Below, piece after piece: positions 43,125 through 52,421 of a DNA stretch of 64,000 nt. Positions within the stretch are counted from its first letter, which is position 1. Every line of letters starts with the position of its first letter. The notes below the pieces were generated by a model. That model was not told where the DNA came from. It did no database searches and saw only the letters and a list, made by a program, of their open reading frames with translations. Position numbers and translations under genes: made by a program. The DNA comes from Haoranjiania flava (lineage in GTDB: Bacteria > Bacteroidota > Bacteroidia > Chitinophagales > Chitinophagaceae), in assembly GCF_025631005.1 (NCBI RefSeq), contig NZ_JAOTPL010000011.1:57922-121921 (forward strand). The letters are read 5' to 3'.

Positions 43125-44522
43125 ATGAGCAATATTATAAAATTTATATTTATAGTTTTATGTGCCTTTCAGTTAGGCAGCACCAGAAAACAGGAAAAGC
43201 AACCAAACATTATTCTTATTCTTGCAGATGATGGCGGCTACAACGATTTTGAGTGTTACGGCGGCTCGCAGATACCTACGCCAAATATTAATTCGCTGGC
43301 CCGCGAAGGAGTAAAATTTACAAATGGTTATGTAACAGCTTCTGTCTGTGCGCCTTCAAGAGCTGGCTTGCTTACCGGACGTTATCAGCAGCGTTTCGGT
43401 TTCGAACACAATACCTCAAAAAAAACAGCACCCGGGTATACTATTGCCGATGTCGGGCTAAACCGCAATGAGAAGACCATTGCTGATTATCTGAAAAAAG
43501 CAGGGTATGCAACCATAGCTATTGGAAAATGGCATTTAGGCGCTGATGAGCAATACTTTCCTCTAAAACGAGGTTTTGATGAATTTTACGGATTTAAAGA
43601 AGGACACCGCAATTACTTCCCGTATACCGCCGGCAGAAGCGATGAATATGCTTTGTATAACAATCATACCATTGTGCCGGAGCAGGAAATTACATACCTT
43701 ACCGACATGTTCACAGACAAAGCTGTTGAGTTTATTAATCACAATAAATCAAATCCCTTTTTTATATACATGTCGTACAATGCCATTCATACACCTCTTC
43801 AGGCAAAGCAGAAGGACCTGGATAAATTTAAGTTTATTAAAGATGATGACCGGCGGCTCTACGCTGCTATGATGACTTCTATGGATGAAGGTATAGGCAG
43901 GATTTTACAAAGCCTTGAAAAAAATGGCCTTGAAAAAAATACGCTGATTTATTTTTTAAATGATAACGGAGGCGCTACTAATAATGCTTCTGATAACGGA
44001 GCCTTAAGAGGAATGAAGGGGTCAAAATGGGAAGGGGGTATCCGTGTGGCTTACATTATGAAATGGCCAGGTATAATCAAAAAAAATACTGTTTATAACA
44101 ACGCTGTCACTTCACTTGATGTAGTACCTACATCGCTGGCTGCAGCAGGCATTAATTATAAAGATAAAAAACTGGACGGTGTAAACCTGATTCCGTTTCT
44201 TGATAAGCCGCCGCTCATAAAACCGCATCAAAATCTTTTTTGGCGCAGAGGGGTGGCAGCGGCTGTACGTTCAGGCGATTGGAAATTAATACGCGTTGGA
44301 GCCAACCCGGTTTTATTGTTTGATTTAAAAAAAGATGTTTCTGAAACCACAAACGTTGCACACAGCCATCCGCGTGTGGTAAAAAAAATGCTGAAGCAAC
44401 TTAATGAGTGGGAAAAAGGGCTGTCAAAACCGCATTGGTACAGTTCGTATGGCGATGAAAATCAAATAAAGAAACACCGGATGGAAGTAGTGGGAAGGGA
44501 TATGGAGCGGCAATACCCATAA
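43125..44522 (+). CDS. Sulfatase, S1 family (glycosaminoglycan sulfatase)
   Basis: Hydrolyses sulfate esters from glycosaminoglycan fragments in the periplasm. The formylglycine site is CAPSR with Cys75, followed by AGLLTGRYQQRFGFEHN; metal-binding ILADDGGYNDFECYGG (Asp35/36), GKWHLG and DNGG complete the active site. N-terminal hydrophobic signal (IIKFIFIVLCAFQLG). 465 residues. It has the arylsulfatase A-like layout, consistent with GalNAc-6-sulfatase or related S1 enzymes, but position specificity is uncertain. Its cysteine must be converted to formylglycine by a maturase encoded elsewhere. It starts 6 bases after the PL8 stop. Confidence 0.93.
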   Translation: MSNIIKFIFIVLCAFQLGSTRKQEKQPNIILILADDGGYNDFECYGGSQIPTPNINSLAREGVKFTNGYVTASVCAPSRAGLLTGRYQQRFGFEHNTSKKTAPGYTIADVGLNRNEKTIADYLKKAGYATIAIGKWHLGADEQYFPLKRGFDEFYGFKEGHRNYFPYTAGRSDEYALYNNHTIVPEQEITYLTDMFTDKAVEFINHNKSNPFFIYMSYNAIHTPLQAKQKDLDKFKFIKDDDRRLYAAMMTSMDEGIGRILQSLEKNGLEKNTLIYFLNDNGGATNNASDNGALRGMKGSKWEGGIRVAYIMKWPGIIKKNTVYNNAVTSLDVVPTSLAAAGINYKDKKLDGVNLIPFLDKPPLIKPHQNLFWRRGVAAAVRSGDWKLIRVGANPVLLFDLKKDVSETTNVAHSHPRVVKKMLKQLNEWEKGLSKPHWYSSYGDENQIKKHRMEVVGRDMERQYP

Positions 44523-44569
44523 CGGCAGCGCAAAAAAAATTAAGTATTATATGCAATGAATATAGCAGT

Positions 44570-46108
44570 ATGGCAAAAAAATTTTTTATATTAAACGTGT
44601 TTTTCCTGATATCAGCAGCTTGTGTATCGGCAAGGAACATAGAGGTTAAAAGTAAAGAAGAAGTCTATCAGGCGCTGCCACACTTGAAAGCAGGCGATCA
44701 GCTGATTTTAGATGACGGCAATTACAGCGATATCCGGTTGATTGTAACTGTTTCAGGCACAGCGGCATCTCCTGTTATCATAGCAGCCAAAAATCCTGGC
44801 AAAGTGCTTTTTACAGGAAATGTAAAAGTAGAACTGCGGGGAGACCACCTTGTTTTGAAGGGAATTTATTTTACAGGCGGCAACAGAAATCCCGCGGAAT
44901 GGAAATCACACGGGCCGGGGCTTGTAGCTATATTTGGGAGTTATAACCGGGTTACTGATTGTGCTTTTAATAATTTTGATCTGGTGCACTCAGCATACAT
45001 CACTACCTCGCTGGACGAAAAAGGCAAAGTGCCTGTACACTGCCGTATTGATCATTGCTCATTTACTAATAAACTTACCTTAGACCAGGTCATCAACCTC
45101 AACAATACCTATAAAAAAGGGACGGCGGGCGGGCCGCCGATGTATCACAGGATAGATCATTGCTTTTTTTCTAACCCTAAGAAAAAAGGAAATGCCGGAG
45201 GCGGCATCAGGATCGGCTATTTCAGAAATGATACAGGGCGCTGTCTGGTAGATTCTAACCTTTTCGTGCGGCAGGATTCGGAGGCCGAAATCATAACCAG
45301 CAAATCCATGGAGAATGTTTATTATGCAAACACTTTCCTGAACTGCCAGGGCACACTGAATTTCCGGCATGGAGATAAGCAGGTGGCTGTTAATAATTTC
45401 TTTATCGGTACCGACAATCTCTACGGCTACGGCGGCATGTTTGTATGGGGCAGCAACCATATTATTGCTCAAAATTATTTTAATCTTTCTAAAACCATTG
45501 CCTCCAGAGGGCATGCAGCTTTGTACCTCAACCCCGGGTCGAGGGCTTCAGAACACGCATTGGCTTTCGATATGGATATTGTCAACAACTTGTTTGTAAA
45601 TAATAATGGCTATGCCATTCATTTTAACCCTATGGATGAAATCAGGAAGAAAGTAAATGCAGCAGAAAATACTTTTTTTGAAGTTCCCGGGCACATTAAG
45701 ATCATCGGGAATGTTTTTTATACAGATAAAAAAAATAATTTCGCTTTCTTTAAAGACGATTATCCGCACATTGAAAGAAACCTGTACTGGCAAAAAAATA
45801 TTTTTTACGGTGCCACCCCCGGCATGCAGGTTGCAGCAGGGTTGAAAGATCAAAAACCTGCTATAGAAAACTATCAGGGATATTTTATGGTAAAAAACAG
45901 CACACATCTCCCCAACTTGCGCTACAACAGTATCCCGGGTATAGATTTGAATTTTAAAGAAATGGCAGCAAAGGGGATTATGGGAAAGCCCTTTGAAATA
46001 TCTGCGTTTCTCAGCAATTGGAAGCAATATACTATTGGCGACTATTATCTTAGTGGTAGATTGAATGAAGCAATGAAAGAAAATTTAGAAAAAATTCCTG
46101 TAGAATAA
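44570..46108 (+). CDS. Polysaccharide lyase family 6, chondroitinase B-like
   Basis: Parallel beta-helix lyase expected to cleave dermatan sulfate. Signal peptide (residues 1-21, ISAACVSA). The catalytic Lys245 (IITSKSMENVYY) and Arg266 (LNFRHGDKQ) keep the 21-residue spacing of Lys250/Arg271 in P. heparinus chondroitinase B. Downstream blocks (YGYGGMFVWGSNH, ASRGHAALYLNPG, ASEHALAFDMDIVNN, NGYAIHFNPMDE, FFKDDYPHIERN) recall that enzyme closely, favouring dermatan sulfate over alginate within PL6. 512 residues. Together with PL8 it would cover both glucuronate- and iduronate-containing linkages. Confidence 0.9.
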   Translation: MAKKFFILNVFFLISAACVSARNIEVKSKEEVYQALPHLKAGDQLILDDGNYSDIRLIVTVSGTAASPVIIAAKNPGKVLFTGNVKVELRGDHLVLKGIYFTGGNRNPAEWKSHGPGLVAIFGSYNRVTDCAFNNFDLVHSAYITTSLDEKGKVPVHCRIDHCSFTNKLTLDQVINLNNTYKKGTAGGPPMYHRIDHCFFSNPKKKGNAGGGIRIGYFRNDTGRCLVDSNLFVRQDSEAEIITSKSMENVYYANTFLNCQGTLNFRHGDKQVAVNNFFIGTDNLYGYGGMFVWGSNHIIAQNYFNLSKTIASRGHAALYLNPGSRASEHALAFDMDIVNNLFVNNNGYAIHFNPMDEIRKKVNAAENTFFEVPGHIKIIGNVFYTDKKNNFAFFKDDYPHIERNLYWQKNIFYGATPGMQVAAGLKDQKPAIENYQGYFMVKNSTHLPNLRYNSIPGIDLNFKEMAAKGIMGKPFEISAFLSNWKQYTIGDYYLSGRLNEAMKENLEKIPVE

Positions 46109-46115
46109 AAATTAT

Positions 46116-48494
46116 ATGATGACAATAAGAGTAACTCTGGTAGTTTTGGCAATTCTTGCCGCAACAGCTCCCCAAGCGCAAACCTCCATCTACAAAAACG
46201 GATGGATTGATTTAAATAAAAACGGGAAAAAAGACATTTATGAAGATCCCGCCCAGCCGTTGGAGAAAAGAATTGATGATCTGATTGCACAAATGAATCT
46301 TAATGAGAAAACCGCACAGATGGCTACTCTGTACGGTTATGGCAGGGTGCTGAAAGATTCTCTGCCTGTGCCGGGCTGGAAAAATGAGATATGGAAAGAC
46401 GGTATTGCTAATATAGATGAGCACCTCAACGGATTTGTGCAATGGGAAAAACCTACCTTAAAAATAGATATTGTAAAAGACATACCTAAACATGTATGGG
46501 CAATGAACGAAGTACAGCGCTTCTTCATAGAGCAGACCCGGCTGGGTATTCCGGTTGATTTTACCAACGAAGGTATCCGTGGCGTAGAAGCCTATGAAGC
46601 AACTGGTTTTCCCACGCAGTTGAATATGGGCATGACCTGGAACAAAGCATTAGTTAGAAAGATGGGCGAAATAACCGGTAAAGAAGCCAGGGCCCTGGGC
46701 TATACCAATGTATACGCACCTATTCTGGATGTAGCACGTGACCAGCGCTGGGGCAGGTTAGAAGAAGTCTATGGCGAGGATCCCTACCTGGTGGCGCAGC
46801 TTGGTATACAGATGACCAAAGGCATGCAGGAAAATAAAGTGGCTTCAACAGCTAAGCACTTTGCAGTGTACAGCGCCAATAAAGGCGCCAGGGAAGGACA
46901 GGCGCGCACAGACCCGCAGGTTTCTCCGCGTGAGGTGCACGATATATTGTTATACCCTTTCCAGCAGGTTATGCGCCACACAGACATAATGGGTGTTATG
47001 AGCTCTTACAATGATTATGATGGCGTTCCTGTATCCGGAAGCAGCTATTGGCTCATAGATATGCTTAGAAAAAAATTTGGATTTAAGGGGTATGTAGTGA
47101 GCGATAGCGAAGCGCTGGAATATTTGTACACAAAGCATAAAACAGCTGCTGGTTTAAAAGAGGCAGTTTACCAGGCATTTATGGCAGGCATGAATGTGCG
47201 TACTACTTTTCGCCCGCCGGATAGCATTATCATTTACTTAAGGGAGCTGGTGCAGGAAAATCTGATACCTATGGACACTATCGATAGTCGTGTAAGGGAT
47301 GTGTTATCTGTAAAGTTCAGGCTCGGGTTGTTTGATGAACCTTATGTTAAAGATCCGGCGCACAGTAAAGCAATCGTAAATAGCCTGGCTCATCAGCAGG
47401 TGGCCTTACAGGCAAGCAGGGAAAGTATTGTACTGTTAAAGAATAAAAACAATAGCCTGCCCTTGTCCAAATCTTACAAGAAAATTGCTGTAATAGGCCC
47501 TAATGCAACGGATGCCGGATATGCACATGCACATTACGGCCCCTTGGAATCAGCAAGTGTAAACGTATTACAGGGAATGCAGCGTAGATTCGGAGCCGCA
47601 AACGTATTGTATGCTCAAGGTGCGGCCCTGGTTGATAAAAGCTGGCCGGAGAGCGAAATTCTCCCCGTTGAGCCGGATGTTGCCGAACAAGCGCTGATCC
47701 GCAAAGCAGTGGAAGCTGCCAGGCAGGCAGATGTAGCCGTATTGGTATTAGGCGGCAATACGAAAACAGCAGGAGAAAATAAAAGCCGCACCTCGCTGGA
47801 TCTTACCGGTCATCAGTTGCTGCTGGCTAAAGAAGTGAAAAAAACAGGCAAGCCGGTAGTGGTTGTGTTCATTGGCGCGCAGCCCATTACTTTTAACTGG
47901 ATAGATAAGAATATTGACGGCATCATATATGCCGGATATCCGGGCGTAAAAGGTGGTATAGCTATAGCTGATGTGCTTGCAGGAGATTATAACCCGGGCG
48001 GTAAACTCACCCTGACTTTTCCCAGGTCGGTAGGGCAAATTCCGCTGAATTTTCCGTCAAAGCCCAACGCGCAAAGCGATGACGGCGAAAGTGCGAAGAT
48101 AAAAGGGTTGTTGTATCCGTTCGGTCATGGCCTGAGCTATACTACTTTTCAATACAGCGGCCTTACCATTCAGAATCATTTAAAAGACCAGGATAAGGTA
48201 GTAGTCACTGCTAAAATCAGCAATACGGGCAAATATCCCGGTGATGAAGTGGTGCAACTTTATACACGGGATGTTATCAGCAGTGTAACTACTTATGAAA
48301 AAAACCTGAGAGGCTTTGAACGGGTAGCCTTAAAACCCGGAGAAACAAAGACTGTTGCCTTTGAAGTAGAAGGGGATGATTTCAAATTATGGAATCGCCA
48401 GATGCAGCATGTAATAGAACCGGGTGAGTTTAAAATAATGCTGGGAAGTTCGTCAGAAGATATCAGGCTGAGCGGCAGTTTTTTTTATGAGTAA
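46116..48494 (+). CDS. Glycoside hydrolase family 3
   Basis: Exo-acting beta-glycosidase. Signal peptide MMTIRVTLVVLAILAATAPQAQ. The N-terminal TIM-like domain has KHF (residues 247-249) and the nucleophile Asp330 in GYVVSDSEAL. A central alpha/beta sandwich follows (RESIVLLKNKNNSLPLS, IAVIGPNATD, GGNTKTAGENKSRTSLDL) and a C-terminal fibronectin III-like domain (VVVTAKISNTGKYPGDEVVQ). 792 residues, full BglX-like architecture. The long insertion with DIYEDPAQPLEKRIDDLIAQ at the start is common in Bacteroidota GH3s. A GH3 in a glycosaminoglycan locus is less usual than GH88 or GH20; the bond it cleaves is unknown. Confidence 0.88.
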   Translation: MMTIRVTLVVLAILAATAPQAQTSIYKNGWIDLNKNGKKDIYEDPAQPLEKRIDDLIAQMNLNEKTAQMATLYGYGRVLKDSLPVPGWKNEIWKDGIANIDEHLNGFVQWEKPTLKIDIVKDIPKHVWAMNEVQRFFIEQTRLGIPVDFTNEGIRGVEAYEATGFPTQLNMGMTWNKALVRKMGEITGKEARALGYTNVYAPILDVARDQRWGRLEEVYGEDPYLVAQLGIQMTKGMQENKVASTAKHFAVYSANKGAREGQARTDPQVSPREVHDILLYPFQQVMRHTDIMGVMSSYNDYDGVPVSGSSYWLIDMLRKKFGFKGYVVSDSEALEYLYTKHKTAAGLKEAVYQAFMAGMNVRTTFRPPDSIIIYLRELVQENLIPMDTIDSRVRDVLSVKFRLGLFDEPYVKDPAHSKAIVNSLAHQQVALQASRESIVLLKNKNNSLPLSKSYKKIAVIGPNATDAGYAHAHYGPLESASVNVLQGMQRRFGAANVLYAQGAALVDKSWPESEILPVEPDVAEQALIRKAVEAARQADVAVLVLGGNTKTAGENKSRTSLDLTGHQLLLAKEVKKTGKPVVVVFIGAQPITFNWIDKNIDGIIYAGYPGVKGGIAIADVLAGDYNPGGKLTLTFPRSVGQIPLNFPSKPNAQSDDGESAKIKGLLYPFGHGLSYTTFQYSGLTIQNHLKDQDKVVVTAKISNTGKYPGDEVVQLYTRDVISSVTTYEKNLRGFERVALKPGETKTVAFEVEGDDFKLWNRQMQHVIEPGEFKIMLGSSSEDIRLSGSFFYE

Positions 48495-48575
48495 AACAGC
48501 CGGAGCGATACTGTATGAAAAAACAGCTTTTTGTAAACTATCGCCTTGCCGGGATGTTATTTAAAAATGCTTAAA

Positions 48576-48736
48576 ATGAAATAACCGTCTCTTTTACGGG
48601 TGGCATCCACTGTTGATGATATGGTTGCGCATCTAAAAAGCAAATAATAAATTACACATCAAACGAAGCATGATAAACCTGATGGCTATTGCCAGGAATG
48701 TACAAGCTGCCATTCAAAACATTAAAAAGATTACAA
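48576..48736 (+). promoter_or_regulatory. Possible degenerate leader-element remnants before GH20
   Basis: ATGAAATAACCGT at 48576 followed by ATATGGTTGCGCATCTAAAAA resembles a decayed element. GATGGCTATTGCCAGGAATGTAC and CATTAAAAAGATTACAAATGAAA just before the GH20 start look like a second fragment. Stem pairing is poor. Confidence 0.3.
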
Positions 48737-50311
48737 ATGAAAAGTATAAAAATTATAATTACAGGACTGCTATTGATTGTTGCTAATATCAAAGCCAGGC
48801 CCCAGCAGCCTCAGATCATTCCTTTGCCTCAGCAGTATACAGCAGTTCCGCAGACTTTTGTGCTCAGCAAAAATACCGCCCTGGTTGTAGAAGATAAATT
48901 ATTTTCAGAAGAGTCTTTTTTCCTGCAAAAAGAAATATTGTCCAGGAAAGCAATTCCGGTTTCGCGTAAGCCGGCGCCCGGGGCAACAACTATCCGCCTG
49001 AGAAAAAACAATAAACAAGTTCAACAGGGCGCGTACAGTATATCTATGTCTGCATCAGAAGTAGTTATAAGCGCCGCTGAAGAAGAGGGTATTTTTAACG
49101 GCATCATCAGTTTTCTGCAATTAGTTTCTGTTAATGAAGCTCGGAACGGATCCATCCTGGTCAACTGTTGGAATATCGGAGACTTTCCTAAGTATGCGTG
49201 GCGTGGTTTAATGATAGATGAATCAAGGCATTTTTTCGGAATTGAGAAAATAAAATCGGTGCTGGACTGGATGGCATTTTACAAGCTCAATCGTTTTCAC
49301 TGGCACCTGACTGACGAGCCTGCCTGGAGAATTGAGATAAAAAAGTACCCGATGCTGGCGCTTGTGGGCGGCATCGGGTCTCATACCGATTCTGCCACCG
49401 TTGCAAAGTTTTATACTCAGCAACAGATAAAAGAGGTTGTTGCTTATGCGGCAGAACGTAAAATTGTGGTGATACCTGAAATAGATATGCCAGGCCATGC
49501 AAGAGCTGCCAACAGGGCCTATCCGCAGTTTAGCGGCGGCGGCTCCGAGAAGTATCCTGACTTTACTTTTGATCCGGGCAATCCCCAAACCTACCAGTAT
49601 CTTACAGATATTTTGCGGGAAGTAGATGTGCTGTTTCCTGCTAAAATGATCCATCTGGGTGGCGATGAAGTAAGTTTCGGGAATGAAAAATGGTCCTCCA
49701 ATGCCGGTGTCAAAAAGCTGATGTCGCAGCACAGGCTAAAGAACTTAAAAGATGTGGAACAATATTTTATGCAGCGTATGGCAGATTCTTTGTTTAGGAT
49801 GAACAGCAAATTCCTCGCCTGGGATGAGATGGCAAACGTGAAGTTGCCGTCAGATAAAACCATCATTTTCTGGTGGAGGCACGATCAGAAAAAAGATTTA
49901 CAGGCAGCGTTAGACAACAATTACTCCGTAGTACTTTGCCCCCGTATACCTTTTTATTTCGATTTTGTACAGGATAGTACACACGCTGTTGGAAGAAAAT
50001 GGAAAAATACCTACGCCGCTCTCAAAGACGTTTATGCATTCGACCTGAATGAATACGTTGATAAGAAACAACAGCAGCATGTGTTGGGTATCCAGGCAAA
50101 TGTATGGACGGAGACCATTATAAGCAATGAGCGCCTGGAATATATGATGTATCCGCGTATATCCGCGTTAGCGGAAGCGGGATGGTCTGCTACAAAAGAT
50201 TATGATAGTTTTTTAAAACGCCTTGCACCTCATTTATCTTTATTTCAAAAAAGCAGGATTTATTATTTTGATGTATTCTCTCCCGGCAGGTTGTCTGAGC
50301 CACGTATGTAG
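48737..50311 (+). CDS. GH20 beta-N-acetylhexosaminidase
   Basis: Removes terminal beta-GalNAc or GlcNAc from oligosaccharides, using substrate-assisted catalysis. Start at ATG 48737 gives signal peptide MKSIKIIITGLLLIVANIKA; the open frame extends upstream to 48689 without support. A GH20b-like N-terminal domain (QIIPLPQQYTAVPQTFVLSK) precedes the catalytic barrel: WRGLMIDESRHFFGIEKIK, NRFHWHLTDEPAWRIEIKKY, PEIDMPGHARAANRAYP, and the acid pair Asp310-Glu311 in HLGGDEVSFG; WTETI follows near the end. 524 residues. Acts after the lyases and GH88 to release hexosamine; no GalNAc catabolic genes are in the window. Confidence 0.93.
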   Translation: MKSIKIIITGLLLIVANIKARPQQPQIIPLPQQYTAVPQTFVLSKNTALVVEDKLFSEESFFLQKEILSRKAIPVSRKPAPGATTIRLRKNNKQVQQGAYSISMSASEVVISAAEEEGIFNGIISFLQLVSVNEARNGSILVNCWNIGDFPKYAWRGLMIDESRHFFGIEKIKSVLDWMAFYKLNRFHWHLTDEPAWRIEIKKYPMLALVGGIGSHTDSATVAKFYTQQQIKEVVAYAAERKIVVIPEIDMPGHARAANRAYPQFSGGGSEKYPDFTFDPGNPQTYQYLTDILREVDVLFPAKMIHLGGDEVSFGNEKWSSNAGVKKLMSQHRLKNLKDVEQYFMQRMADSLFRMNSKFLAWDEMANVKLPSDKTIIFWWRHDQKKDLQAALDNNYSVVLCPRIPFYFDFVQDSTHAVGRKWKNTYAALKDVYAFDLNEYVDKKQQQHVLGIQANVWTETIISNERLEYMMYPRISALAEAGWSATKDYDSFLKRLAPHLSLFQKSRIYYFDVFSPGRLSEPRM

Positions 50312-50379
50312 ATTCATTGTATGCAGGCAGACGGGCTTGGTTCAGCTCTCTGGTATTTTTAAAAGCACAGGTTAATTCT

Positions 50380-51393
50380 CTACGTAGACATCCTCCTGAC
50401 CAGCTTCACCGGTATCACATACTTAGTAGGTGCGCCAGCCTCATTATTCAGGGCCTGCATCAGCACGCTGACTGTTTTAATGCCGAATTCATTGGGAAAT
50501 TGTTCTACAGAACTTATGGATGGGGTAGTAATGGCTGTTCTGTTATCGTTAGAGTAGCCAATGATCTTTACATCGTTAGGAACGCGCAGGTTGTGCGATT
50601 TGCAAAATTCCAGCGCTGCTATGGCGCAGGTATCATTGGCCGTAAAAATACCATCAATAGAGGGGTCGCGCTCAAACGCGTTTACCAAAGTGCTCCAGGC
50701 ATTTTCATGTGTCAGCTCATGGCACACCAGGTTCTCTTCTTTGAATGGAATGCCAGAGCGTTCCAGCGCCATCTTGTAGCCCATGCTTCTGTATTTGTAC
50801 AGGTAGCATTGCAGCGGTCCGGAGATGTGCAGTATGTTTTTACAACCGACTTCTATCAGATGCCTGGTAGCCTCAAAACCGCCCTGCTTATCATCTCCGC
50901 AAACTTTTATAGAGTCATTTTCATAGTCAGGTATCCTGTCGTAAAAGATTACGGGGATGTTGTTGTTTAAAAAAACATCAAAGTGGCTGAAATCTACAGT
51001 GTACAATGTTACGGCAGCTATAACTCCGGCTACTCTGAAAGACATCAGTGTTTCCACTGCCTGTTTTTCCAGTTCCAATGAATCATTTGATTGCAATATG
51101 ATTAGGTTATAGCCGTATTTATACAGCTCGTTTTGTATAATGGTTATGATCTGCGATTGAAAATACATGTATATTTTCGGCACGATCATGCCAATGGTTT
51201 TAGACTTATTGCTCCGTAAACTTGATGCAACTTCGTTGATGCGAAAGCCCATTTTATCAGACATGTCCACAACTCTTTTTCTTGTCGACTCTTTTACGGA
51301 CGGATGGCTGTGCAATGCTCGTGAGACGGTTGCTACAGACAGCTTTAATTTTTTGGCAACATCAGTGATGGTTACATTCTTTTTTTCGTTCAT
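50380..51393 (-). CDS. LacI-family transcriptional regulator (second paralogue)
   Basis: Close paralogue of the regulator at 31824: same HTH layout (TITDVAKKLKLSVATVSRAL), hinge (NEVASSLRSNKSKTIGMIVP) and sensor blocks (PVIFYDRIPDY, NILHISGPL, IDGIFTANDT). The start at 51393 (MNEKKN) is preferred over 51435 because it gives the usual short N-terminus before the HTH. It is transcribed away from the hexuronate operon and, with the first copy, brackets the polysaccharide-degrading arm. Likely controls the SDR-uxuA-uxaC-kdgK-eda-exuT operon through the palindrome at 51501. Sensor-domain differences between the copies suggest distinct inducers. Confidence 0.9.
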   Translation of the reverse strand: MNEKKNVTITDVAKKLKLSVATVSRALHSHPSVKESTRKRVVDMSDKMGFRINEVASSLRSNKSKTIGMIVPKIYMYFQSQIITIIQNELYKYGYNLIILQSNDSLELEKQAVETLMSFRVAGVIAAVTLYTVDFSHFDVFLNNNIPVIFYDRIPDYENDSIKVCGDDKQGGFEATRHLIEVGCKNILHISGPLQCYLYKYRSMGYKMALERSGIPFKEENLVCHELTHENAWSTLVNAFERDPSIDGIFTANDTCAIAALEFCKSHNLRVPNDVKIIGYSNDNRTAITTPSISSVEQFPNEFGIKTVSVLMQALNNEAGAPTKYVIPVKLVRRMST

Positions 51394-51491
51394 CAGCTCA
51401 AAAATATGGTTGTAAATGTAAACGATTTTATTCAATAAAGTTAAAGGATACGTTTATTAAATAATACAAAATAATAAAATGGCTATTTTAT

Positions 51492-51522
51492 TTTGTTAAA
51501 AAATTAAAACGTTTTAATTTTA
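51492..51522 (+). promoter_or_regulatory. Promoter of the hexuronate operon
   Basis: TTTG at 51492-51495, 19-base spacer, TAATTTTA at 51515-51522 (last base off the TAnnTTTG consensus), 21 bases before the ATG at 51544. Confidence 0.5.
51501..51520. promoter_or_regulatory. LacI operator candidate (perfect 20-bp palindrome)
   Basis: The half AAATTAAAAC is followed directly by its exact complement, giving a perfect palindrome with central CG. It occupies the spacer and part of the -7 box, an ideal repressor position. Confidence 0.6.
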
Positions 51523-51543
51523 ATCTTTCAAGAAAGAACCTCA

Positions 51544-52371
51544 ATGAATATGCACACGGAAAAAAACAGCTTCTCCCTGGAAAATAAAGTAATTATAGTC
51601 ACAGGCGGCACCGGCGTTCTGGGCTCATCGTTTGTACAGGCTATAGCAGAAGCAGGCGGCGCGGTAGTGATCCTTGATCTTCACCAGGATAAAGCAGAGC
51701 AGAAGGCAGCAGAGCTGAAAGCGGCCGGTCACGAGGCATTGGGGCTTGCAGCCAATGTGCTGGATGAGGCAGATCTTGAAAAAGCAAAAGCAATTATTCT
51801 TGAAAGATACGGGAAAATAGACGGCCTGGTAAATGCAGCCGGCGGCAATGTGCCGGAAAGTATTATACAGCCTGACCAGGATATTTTTGATATGAACATT
51901 GAAGGTATGAAGAAAGCGCTGGTGTTGAATGTATGGGGTACGGTTACGCCTTCCAAGGTTTTTGGCGCGGCCATGAAAGAAAATGGCGGCAGCATTGTAA
52001 ATATCTCTTCTGTAAGCTCTAAAACAGTGCTTACAATGGTTATGGGTTACAGTATGGGTAAAGCGGCCATTGATATTTATACAAAATGGTTCGCAGTGGA
52101 GGCAGCCAGGCGCTATGGTGATAAAATACGTGTAAATGCCATTGCACCGGGTTTCTTCCTGACACATCAAAACAAAGACCTGCTTACTAATCCTGACGGA
52201 AGCCTTAAGCAGCGCTCTAAAAATATTATGCACTCCACTCCTTACGGCAGGTTTGGCCAGCCGGAAGAATTGAACGGCGCAGTGATCTACCTGCTGAGTG
52301 ATGCCTCTAAATTTGTTACGGCCGCAGAAATAGCCGTAGATGGCGGGTTTACCAAGTTCAGCGGTGTGTAA
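51544..52371 (+). CDS. SDR oxidoreductase, probable fructuronate reductase (D-mannonate 5-dehydrogenase)
   Basis: Likely interconverts D-fructuronate and D-mannonate with NAD(H), the step between UxaC and UxuA. Classical SDR: TGGTGVLGSSF (residues 20-30) for cofactor, NAAGGN at about 97-102, catalytic Ser in NISSVSSKTV, Tyr-x3-Lys in MGYSMGKAAIDIY, and AVDGGFTKFSGV at the C-terminus. 275 residues. The non-homologous UxuB of E. coli is absent from the operon, and this gene directly precedes uxuA, so it is the best candidate for that step. First gene of the operon behind a perfect LacI-type operator. Confidence 0.82.
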   Translation: MNMHTEKNSFSLENKVIIVTGGTGVLGSSFVQAIAEAGGAVVILDLHQDKAEQKAAELKAAGHEALGLAANVLDEADLEKAKAIILERYGKIDGLVNAAGGNVPESIIQPDQDIFDMNIEGMKKALVLNVWGTVTPSKVFGAAMKENGGSIVNISSVSSKTVLTMVMGYSMGKAAIDIYTKWFAVEAARRYGDKIRVNAIAPGFFLTHQNKDLLTNPDGSLKQRSKNIMHSTPYGRFGQPEELNGAVIYLLSDASKFVTAAEIAVDGGFTKFSGV

Positions 52372-52421
52372 GGCATGTACAATTTTCGGAACGGATTTTA
52401 ACTTAAAACCTAATTAAACAA

